This document shows positions 57,908-64,000 of a stretch of 64,000 nucleotides of DNA, one piece after another. Origin of the DNA: Hyphomicrobium sp. GTDB lineage: Bacteria > Pseudomonadota > Alphaproteobacteria > Rhizobiales > Hyphomicrobiaceae. Location of the stretch: positions 310,001 to 374,000 of the forward strand of contig NZ_JAIETU010000006.1 of the NCBI RefSeq assembly GCF_019744875.1, read 5' to 3'. Each line of letters begins with the position of its first letter. Position 1 is the stretch's first letter. The notes beneath the pieces are model-generated. The model was not told the DNA's origin. It saw nothing but the letters and a program-made list of their open reading frames with translations, and did no database searches. A program made the position numbers and the translations under genes.

Positions 57908-58747
57908 TCAAGTTCCCGCCTCTTCATTTGCTGCGCTGCGGCGCCTGTTTCGCCAGCTTTCCCATTCGATTTCAGCGAGCAGCTTGGCGCACTTTGCGTA
58001 GCGCGGGGCGAGGCGGCGCGGTTCGCTCATTAAGCGCCATAGCCATTCCACGCCAAAGCGCCGAAACCCCTTAGGGGCGCGTGTTGCCCGGCCGGACAGG
58101 AAATCGGCGGCGGCTCCGACGCAGACGAAGCAGCATTTGAGCCCCTGGCGCTGGGCGCGGGCGGCAAAAAGTTCCTGTTTTGGTGCGCCGAGGAGCACAA
58201 AGCAGATCTTTGCGCCGGACTTGCGAATGTCCTCGATATACTGGTCGGCCAGCGCGCTCTCGACGTCGAAATTGCGCGGGGGGGCGATGCTGCCGGCGAT
58301 CACGAGACGTCCGCCGCTTGCGTCGGACAGCACCTTCTCCGTCGCAGTCAGGACTTCGGTGGAACTCCCGAACAGGAAAATGGAATGGCCGGCATCGGCC
58401 GCCGCTTTGGTTAACGGCAGCATGAGATCCGAGCCGGCCGTGAGCTGCAGGTCTTTCCAGGTCCGCCGGCCGATGTAGACGATCGGTGCGCCGTCCGCGC
58501 TCACGAAGGTCGCCTGCCGGTAGGCTTCGCGGAACTTGCTGTCGCTGCGCAGCTTGACCAGGTGGTCGAGATTCAAGGTGAAGAAGGTGCTGCCCTCGCC
58601 GCGGGCAATGGAGGCGAGGATCGAGGAAATCGACATGTCCTCGTTCGCCATATTGACGCGCCATCCGTCCACATCAGCACTCGCAGACGTCATTGCGTTT
58701 CGTTCTCTAACTGTTGCGGCCGGCCGCAAACAGCCAAGCGTATCCAT
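57908..58747 (-). CDS. WecG/TagA/CpsF family glycosyltransferase
   Basis: A 279-residue GT26-type transferase (261 if the ATG at 58693 is used). Family motifs: FFTLNLDHLVKL, FVSADGAPIVYIGR, FLFGSSTEVL, CFVLLGAPKQE and the C-terminal APKGFRRFGVEWLWRLMSEPRRL. Such enzymes add the second sugar (often ManNAcA or a related sugar) to polyprenyl-PP-linked acceptors. The caulobacter holdfast protein HfsJ belongs to this family, so a holdfast-like or free EPS role is possible. Start of the minus-strand EPS series. Confidence 0.9.
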   Translation of the reverse strand: MDTLGCLRPAATVRERNAMTSASADVDGWRVNMANEDMSISSILASIARGEGSTFFTLNLDHLVKLRSDSKFREAYRQATFVSADGAPIVYIGRRTWKDLQLTAGSDLMLPLTKAAADAGHSIFLFGSSTEVLTATEKVLSDASGGRLVIAGSIAPPRNFDVESALADQYIEDIRKSGAKICFVLLGAPKQELFAARAQRQGLKCCFVCVGAAADFLSGRATRAPKGFRRFGVEWLWRLMSEPRRLAPRYAKCAKLLAEIEWESWRNRRRSAANEEAGT

Positions 58748-58867
58748 ATGCTTAGCTGCGTAGGCTTGCGTTCCGAAGGGGATCTGCGCGCGATGGTAAA
58801 GAATGGTACTCTGCGTACAAATTGTGGCGCAATGATCCGCGGAGAGAGGCTGGTGGCGTCGCGTGGC

Positions 58868-58886
58868 CCGCGCTGTTTCAGCGCGG
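58868..58886. other. Hairpin between cation exporter and WecG-type gene
   Basis: Perfect eight-base stem CCGCGCTG/CAGCGCGG with a three-base TTT loop. On the minus strand it follows the cation diffusion facilitator stop by about 50 bases and precedes the EPS series. No T-run, so only a possible terminator. Confidence 0.4.
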
Positions 58887-58935
58887 TGGGGGGAACTCCG
58901 CGCGGCTGACGATCAGTAAGCGGATGAAACGGCCG

Positions 58936-59835
58936 TCAGTGCAGGCCGTGGTGCTCGCGGCCGGACCGGCAGTCGGCACGTTCGACCTGGAGCGTCACGT
59001 GGGTGATCTCGAAGGTATCATGCATGGCGTCGGTTACGGCGACGCGGGTTGCGTCCTGGTCCGCCCCCTCCGCGAGGACGATGTGGGCGGACATTGACGG
59101 CATGCCGCTGGTGAGGGCCCAGACATGCAGGTCGTGAATGGACGCGACGCCCGGAGTCGATGAAATCCGCGCCGTGACGCTGTCCAGATCGATCCCCTCG
59201 GGCACGCCCTCGAGAAGGATGTTGGTGGTTTCCTTGAAGAGCACCCAAGTGCGCGGTAGCACCCATACGCCGATGGCGATGGCGACGAGCGGGTCGACCC
59301 ACGTCCAGCCGGTGGCCCATATGATCAGTGCAGCGATGATCACGCCGACCGACCCCAGCATGTCGCTCCAGACCTCGAGGTAGGCGCCTTTGACGTTGAG
59401 GCTCGACGAGCGGCCGGCATCGAGGATGCGCATCGAGATCAGATTGACGACAAGGCCCAGCACCGCGATCGCCAGCATGGGCAGAGATTGGATCTCGGCG
59501 GGCTCGACGAAGCGCTGGATGCCCTCGTAGAGAATGTATCCGGCGACGACGAAGAGCAGCAGGGCGTTGACCGCAGCCGCCAGAATTTCGAAGCGCTTGT
59601 AGCCGAACGTGCGCTTGCTATCCGCTGGGCGTGCGCCGATGCGCACGGCGGCCAACGCAATGGCGAGGCCGGCCGTATCGGTCATCATGTGCGCGGCATC
59701 CGATAGGAGCGCCAGGCTCCCGGTCAGCAGCGCGCCGACGACCTCTGCAATCAAAAAGATGCCGGTGAGGGCGAGGGCTTTCGTCAGTGCCGAGGCGTTC
59801 GCGCTTCCCGCGCCGTGATCGTGTCCCGCGCCCAT
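58936..59835 (-). CDS. Cation diffusion facilitator (CzcD/ZitB-like)
   Basis: A 299-residue six-helix metal/proton antiporter with a His-bearing N-terminus (GAGHDHGAG) and a cytoplasmic C-terminal domain (HDLHVWALTSGMPSMSAHI). The transport site in helix 2 is intact: H49 and D53 in DAAHMMTD. In helix 5 the usual HxxxD is E154-x-x-x-D158 (YLEVWSDMLGS), so one zinc ligand His is replaced by Glu, which may change the preferred metal. Monocistronic or with the MOSC gene. It exports Zn2+, Co2+ or similar from the cytoplasm by family. Confidence 0.9.
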   Translation of the reverse strand: MGAGHDHGAGSANASALTKALALTGIFLIAEVVGALLTGSLALLSDAAHMMTDTAGLAIALAAVRIGARPADSKRTFGYKRFEILAAAVNALLLFVVAGYILYEGIQRFVEPAEIQSLPMLAIAVLGLVVNLISMRILDAGRSSSLNVKGAYLEVWSDMLGSVGVIIAALIIWATGWTWVDPLVAIAIGVWVLPRTWVLFKETTNILLEGVPEGIDLDSVTARISSTPGVASIHDLHVWALTSGMPSMSAHIVLAEGADQDATRVAVTDAMHDTFEITHVTLQVERADCRSGREHHGLH

Positions 59836-59927
59836 GTCCGCTCTCTACAAGTGCTTCGCCGAGGAAGGCACGCTGTCTCGCATGACCCCTTCCGTCCTGC
59901 ACTATACATCGCATTCATGGCGGGACG

Positions 59928-60617
59928 TCATTGCGGCTCGTTGAGGCGGGAGCTCCAGTCTTCGGTGGCTGCGGCCTGCACGCGGCGCGCGGCGAGCGTT
60001 CGCCAGCCGTCCGCCAGCTCCGCAATCGCGGCCATCTCGCGAAGGCCGCTATAATTGTCCTTCTCACGGTAGAGAAGCGTGATGAGCCGGGTTAGCGGCC
60101 AGGCGGGTTGCGGGCGCGCAATCAGGACGAGGTCGTCGCCCCGCGCAGCGGTTCCTTCCTCGAGCACGCGGTAGTACCAGCCCGTCCTGCCGCTGGTCTG
60201 CGTGCGGTAGGCGATGTCGTCGCGCCCGAAGCGCACATTCAGTTTCCAGCACGGCTGGCGCCCTTGGCTGACCTGAAGCACGGCCGTGCCAAAACGGACG
60301 ACATCGCCAATGTGAACCGACTGTTCCGTCCAGCCGGTGGTGGACAGGTTCTCGCCGAAAGCGCCCGGCGCGTCGAGTAACGGGTGCGCGCCGATCTCGT
60401 CGCGCCACGTGCCGTAGTGCTCTCGGGGATAGTGGTGCACGGCCTTCTCCGGGCCGCCATGATGTTTGAGATCGCCCTGCGCATCGCCGGCGAGGCCCAC
60501 GCGCGTGATCTGCCATGGACCTTCGGTCGGCGTCTTTGCGATGCCGCTCACGTGGCCTTTGGGGCCGAGCGGCTGAATGCGACCACTGAGGACCACGGGC
60601 GAAACGGCAGTAGGCAT
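59928..60617 (-). CDS. MOSC domain protein (YiiM-like)
   Basis: A 229-residue molybdenum-cofactor sulfurase C-terminal-type protein. Marks are VVLSGRIQPLGPKG at the start, KHHGGPEKAVHHYPREHY, and QGRQPCWKLNVRFG with the conserved Cys. YiiM-like proteins reduce N-hydroxylated compounds in E. coli. AGGAGAG lies just before the ATG at 60617. Lies between xoxF and the cation exporter on the same strand; no functional link is obvious. Confidence 0.88.
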   Translation of the reverse strand: MPTAVSPVVLSGRIQPLGPKGHVSGIAKTPTEGPWQITRVGLAGDAQGDLKHHGGPEKAVHHYPREHYGTWRDEIGAHPLLDAPGAFGENLSTTGWTEQSVHIGDVVRFGTAVLQVSQGRQPCWKLNVRFGRDDIAYRTQTSGRTGWYYRVLEEGTAARGDDLVLIARPQPAWPLTRLITLLYREKDNYSGLREMAAIAELADGWRTLAARRVQAAATEDWSSRLNEPQ

Positions 60618-60706
60618 GCGTCAACTCTCCTGCGCGTGAGAGAGCACCACGATCGGGCCAGGCGCGCCAGCCGCGTTCTTGACGCTGCTCCTCAACGAAA
60701 GAAGGA

Positions 60707-60725
60707 CCGGCACACGGAGTGCCGG
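60707..60725 (-). terminator. Terminator downstream of xoxF
   Basis: Perfect seven-base stem CCGGCAC/GTGCCGG with a five-base loop, 39 bases past the xoxF stop. In the minus direction it is followed by the T-rich TCCTTCTTTCGTT, consistent with an intrinsic terminator ending the xoxF message. Confidence 0.65.
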
Positions 60726-60763
60726 CCCAAGGTGCTCGCAAGCGTGTCTCTTCGGAGGAAGCG

Positions 60764-62581
60764 CTACGGCAGCGAGTAGATGGAGAGGGATCCACCGAGG
60801 TCGGTGAACTTCTTCAGGCCGGCGTAGTTGCCCACGGCGCCGAGGCCGTCGGTTGGCTTGTCGAGGCCCGCAGCCAGTCCGATACCGGCCCAGCCGCCGA
60901 CGCCCGAGTAGACGCCGATGTACTGCTTGTCCTTGTGCTCGTAGGTGAACACGTTGCCGATGACGCCGGAGGGAACGCGGTGCTTGAACAGTTCCTTGCC
61001 GTCCTTCTGATCGCGGCACTTGAGGTAACCCTCGAGCGTGCCATGGCAGAAGATGCCGCCGGCTGTCGTCAGAACGCCAGACCAGACCGAGAAGCGCTCG
61101 TCGTGGCTGAAGACGATCTCACCCTTGGCTGCATCCCAGGCGATGACGTGGCCCGTGTTGGTTTTTCCTTCCGGCGGAAACATCGAGAGCGTCGCGCCGA
61201 CGTACGGCTGGCCCGGGCTGTATGAAACCTTGAAGGGCTCATAGTCCATGCAGACGTTGTTGATCGGCACGTAGTAGAGGTTCGTCTGCGGCGAGTACGC
61301 GGCCGGCTGCATATCCTTGAAGCCGAGAGCCGCAGGGCAGATGTTCTTCGAGTTGACGTCGGGTCCGTTCAGGAACGTCGACTTCGACGCGACAACGGTG
61401 GGGCGGCCGTAGTTCGGCTTCGACTTGTCCATTTCCACGCCGGACGACCAGTTGAGGTCGGGATCGTAGGGCTTGGCGACAAGGAGTTCGCCGTTGGTGC
61501 GGTCGAGCGTATAGGCGAAGCCGTTGCGATCGAAGTGCACCAGGGTCTTGTGCGTCTTGCCGTTGATTTCGTGCTCGGCAAGGATGTTCTCGTTGACACC
61601 GTCGTAGTCCCACTCGTCGAACGGGGTCATCTGGTAGGCCCACGCGGCTACGCCGCTGTCGACGTTGCGGGCGATGATCGACATCGTCCACTTCTGGTCG
61701 ATCTGCTTGCCGTCGGGTCCTGCGCGCTGCGCGGGGTTCCACGTCGAAGGGTTGGCGCTGCCGTAGTAGACGAGGTTGAGCTCAGGATCGTAGGAGAACC
61801 AACCCCAGACCGAGCCGCCGCCGATCTTCCACTGGTCGCCGTTCCAGGTCTTGATCGAGGAGTTCTTGCCGACGGGCTTGCCGAGCGACAGCGTCTTTTC
61901 GGGATCGAAGAGGATCTGGTCATCCGTTCCTACGTTGTAGCCCCGCCATGCGCGCTTGCCGGTGGCGATGTCGTAGGCGGTGACGTGGCCCTGGATGCCG
62001 AACTCGGCGCCCGAGATACCGATGATCACCTTGTCCTTGACGACGATGGGCGCCATCGTGCCCGTCTCGCCCTTCTTGGGATCGCCGTTGACGGCCTTCC
62101 AGACTTCCTTGCCGGTCTTGGCGTCGATCGCGACGACCGTCGTATCGGCCTGGTGCAGGAACAGCTTGCCGTCTGCATAGGCGATGCCGCGGTTGACGGT
62201 ATCGCAGCACATGACGCCGATAACCGACGGATCCTGCTTGGGCTGGTACTTCCAGAGGATCTGGTTCTCGTTGTCGAGATCGAGCGCGAAGATGTTGTTC
62301 GGGAACGGCGTGTGAATATACATGATGTTGCCGATGACCAGCGGCGAGCCTTCGTGGCCGCGGAGAACACCGGTCGAGAACGTCCATGCGACCTTGAGAT
62401 CGCCGACGTTCGATGCGTTGATCTGATCGAGCTTCGAGTACCGGTGATTTGCGTAGTCACCGGTGGGGATCGCCCACTGCTTCGAGTCGCTCGTGTTCTT
62501 AATGACGTCGTCGTTAGCGAAGGCCGGCATCGCCAATGCCGACGTCATCAGTAGTGCGACCGCACATCCTGATCTGCGCAT
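60764..62581 (-). CDS. xoxF: Lanthanide-dependent methanol dehydrogenase
   Basis: A 605-residue periplasmic PQQ enzyme oxidising methanol to formaldehyde or formate. Signal peptide residues 1-22 (AMPAFA). Metal and catalytic residues are E193 in GAEFG, N277 in GSANPS, D325 and the extra D327 in WDYDGVNE. That second Asp, two after the catalytic one, is the accepted lanthanide signature; calcium MxaF has Ala there. The PQQ-capping pair C125-C126 is present (MCCDTVNRG). About six residues are inserted after N277 (around PDGKQIDQK) compared with MxaF. The ATG at 62581 has the near-perfect ribosome site AAGGAGGAA five bases upstream. No cytochrome xoxG or xoxJ is adjacent. Confidence 0.96.
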   Translation of the reverse strand: MRRSGCAVALLMTSALAMPAFANDDVIKNTSDSKQWAIPTGDYANHRYSKLDQINASNVGDLKVAWTFSTGVLRGHEGSPLVIGNIMYIHTPFPNNIFALDLDNENQILWKYQPKQDPSVIGVMCCDTVNRGIAYADGKLFLHQADTTVVAIDAKTGKEVWKAVNGDPKKGETGTMAPIVVKDKVIIGISGAEFGIQGHVTAYDIATGKRAWRGYNVGTDDQILFDPEKTLSLGKPVGKNSSIKTWNGDQWKIGGGSVWGWFSYDPELNLVYYGSANPSTWNPAQRAGPDGKQIDQKWTMSIIARNVDSGVAAWAYQMTPFDEWDYDGVNENILAEHEINGKTHKTLVHFDRNGFAYTLDRTNGELLVAKPYDPDLNWSSGVEMDKSKPNYGRPTVVASKSTFLNGPDVNSKNICPAALGFKDMQPAAYSPQTNLYYVPINNVCMDYEPFKVSYSPGQPYVGATLSMFPPEGKTNTGHVIAWDAAKGEIVFSHDERFSVWSGVLTTAGGIFCHGTLEGYLKCRDQKDGKELFKHRVPSGVIGNVFTYEHKDKQYIGVYSGVGGWAGIGLAAGLDKPTDGLGAVGNYAGLKKFTDLGGSLSIYSLP

Positions 62582-62990
62582 ATGTGTTCCTCCTTGAGAT
62601 GGTTTTTTGGCTTCGAAAGCTTGCGCTTTCGGCGGAGTGCGCGGCGCTGGGTTCGACGTGGTGTGTGCCAAGTGTTCCTGTGCCGATTACCTCTGCGCGG
62701 CAAAGATAGGGGCCGGTCGTCGCTCGGCCCTAGGACCGCTCCTGGACGATCACGTGGTGCCAGGGCGGTGCCGCGGTGTGGGCTGTCGGACCTTTGTTTT
62801 GGGCCCATCCTGGCTTCGCAACCGAGCCGATGCGGGCGAGACATCTGGCGCGGAAACGCACGTTTCACAGTCAATGGGGACGCGTGGTCCCATGATCTGG
62901 CGGCGGCGTGGCCCTATAGATTGGCCACGCGAGCGCTATATGATGGTGCCACGTCGCGCCTGACCGGTGGTGCTCGCTGGAGAAAATGCC
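62582..62990. promoter_or_regulatory. Divergent control region, xoxF / MocR-type regulator
   Basis: A 409-base intergenic region. The xoxF ribosome site is AAGGAGGAA on the minus strand at 62587-62595. A strong dyad GCGTGGCC-CTATAGATT-GGCCACGC lies at 62906-62930, 60-85 bases before the regulator start, and its AT-rich spacer could overlap a -10 element. An imperfect dyad TAGGGGCCG/CGGCCCTA lies around 62707-62732. GGAG at 62979-62982 serves the GTG start at 62991. Confidence 0.55.
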
Positions 62991-64000
62991 GTGCCCTTAC
63001 CGCTTAAACTTCATGCGGCCAGCCCGATAAGTCTGCAAACGCAGATCTTCGAACAGGTGCGCAGCATGATCCTCGAAGGGCGGCTGAGGCCGGGCGAGGC
63101 TCTGCCGTCGACGCGGACGCTGAGCGAGCAGTTCGGGATTGCGCGCAATACGACGGCGCTCGCGTACGACCGCCTGGCGGCGGAGGGATACATCGAGACG
63201 CGGCGGTCCGTGGGCACGTTCATCTCGATGCAGATCCCGGAAGGCGTTCTCTATACCGCCACGCATCGGCCCGCTTCGCCCGCGCGCAGCACGAAGCGTT
63301 CGGCGGTCAAAAGCTCTGATCCTCCTGCGCGATCGCAGGCGCTCGTCAATCCGAACCGGAAGCGGCTCGTTGCGGATTTCTGGGTCGGACGGCCCGATCC
63401 GGACTCGTTTCCGCGCAAGATCTGGGCGCAGTTGATCCATCGGCGACTGCTCGGCTCGGGATCGGCGCTGACGGAATACCGCGATCCGTCGGGTCTGCTT
63501 GAGCTTCGCGAGGCGATTGCCGAGCGCGTGCGGCCGACGCGCAATATCGTGACGAGCGCCGACGAGATCATCATTGTCGGCGGCTGCCAGGACGGCCTCA
63601 ACCTTGTGAGCCGGATGATGCTCGCAGCCGGCTCGACGGCGGTTGTCGAGACGCCCTGCTACCAGGGGGCCGCGTTTCTCTTCGAAAACTTCGGGGCCAA
63701 GATCGTGCCCGTTCCCGTCGACGAGCGCGGGCTCATTTGCGGGCGCCTGCCGGACGTGAGGAACGCGATCGCTTATGTCACGCCCTCTCACCAGTATCCG
63801 CTCGGGGTGACGCTTTCTCTCGAGCGCCGCCTGGAGCTGCTGGCCTGGGCGGCGGAAACCGATTCCTACATTCTCGAGGATGACTACGACAGCGACTTCC
63901 GATTCCACGGTGCTCCCCTCGCAGCGCTCAAGGGATTAGACCTGATGGGGCGTGTCATCTACCTCGGCACATTCTCCAAGAGCCTCGGCGCCGGGTTGCG
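62991..64000 (+). CDS. MocR/PdxR-type GntR regulator with aminotransferase domain (truncated)
   Basis: 336 codons are visible and the gene runs off the window. A GntR winged helix (about 1-80; SISLQTQIFEQVRSMILEGR, then STRTLSEQFGIARNTT) is joined by a Pro/Ser/Arg-rich linker to a fold-type I aminotransferase domain starting near 120 (ADFWVGRPDPDSFP). The PLP region ILEDDYDSDFRF and the Schiff-base Lys in TFSKSLGAG, close to the cut, are present. GTG 62991 has GGAG upstream; GTG 62970 is in frame too. Targets are unknown; it may control xoxF or genes to the right. Confidence 0.9.
   Translation, partial: MPLPLKLHAASPISLQTQIFEQVRSMILEGRLRPGEALPSTRTLSEQFGIARNTTALAYDRLAAEGYIETRRSVGTFISMQIPEGVLYTATHRPASPARSTKRSAVKSSDPPARSQALVNPNRKRLVADFWVGRPDPDSFPRKIWAQLIHRRLLGSGSALTEYRDPSGLLELREAIAERVRPTRNIVTSADEIIIVGGCQDGLNLVSRMMLAAGSTAVVETPCYQGAAFLFENFGAKIVPVPVDERGLICGRLPDVRNAIAYVTPSHQYPLGVTLSLERRLELLAWAAETDSYILEDDYDSDFRFHGAPLAALKGLDLMGRVIYLGTFSKSLGAGL

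Overview
This looks like a chromosomal segment from a GC-rich methylotrophic alphaproteobacterium, most likely in or near Hyphomicrobium (order Hyphomicrobiales). That assignment is inference. It rests on a methanol dehydrogenase of the lanthanide (XoxF) type, an alphaproteobacterial porin, a short H-NS-like protein, an ExoF-type export protein and the overall codon and GC style. I saw no tRNA, rRNA, insertion sequence, phage gene, CRISPR array or replication origin. Residue numbers were counted by hand and are approximate for long proteins.

Layout, left (1-23 kb): a truncated porin; a Tat-exported Rieske protein beside a PQQ dehydrogenase that lacks the usual vicinal cysteines; a complete pyruvate dehydrogenase operon of the homodimeric-E1 type (aceE-aceF-lpdA); a GAF-GGDEF diguanylate cyclase; an iron-siderophore uptake block (binding protein, two permeases and ATPase on the minus strand; DUF2218 protein, ABC exporter, RpiR regulator and TonB receptor on the plus strand); and a LysR regulator divergent from two small ORFs and a TDT-family (sulfite/tellurite-type) exporter. 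A short H-NS family gene marks the left edge of the next region.

Middle (23.3-58.7 kb): a large exopolysaccharide locus with everything for a Wzx/Wzy pathway: polyprenyl-phosphate sugar transferase, glycosyltransferases (two GT2, two GT4, one WecG type), Wzx flippase, Wzy-like polymerase/ligase, Wzz-like chain-length protein and ExoF-type export protein. Interleaved with these, on both strands, is a small hybrid NRPS-PKS assembly line. The NRPS (32887-37548) has a formyltransferase domain with an intact catalytic triad, a degenerate condensation-like stretch, an adenylation domain with a glycine-type specificity code split by a luciferase-like monooxygenase, and a carrier domain. The PKS (48024-54500) reads KS-AT-KR-DH-ACP-TE. 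A methyltransferase, a GH9-like protein, an asparagine-synthase-type amidotransferase, an SGNH-like protein, a GMC oxidoreductase and an aldo/keto reductase share the same transcription units. My main hypothesis is that the assembly line makes a small glycine-plus-C2 acyl unit that decorates the polysaccharide or is exported with it.

Right (58.9-64 kb): a cation diffusion facilitator with an altered metal-site residue, a MOSC protein, xoxF with a strong ribosome binding site and a downstream terminator, and the first part of a divergent MocR/PdxR-type regulator cut by the window end.
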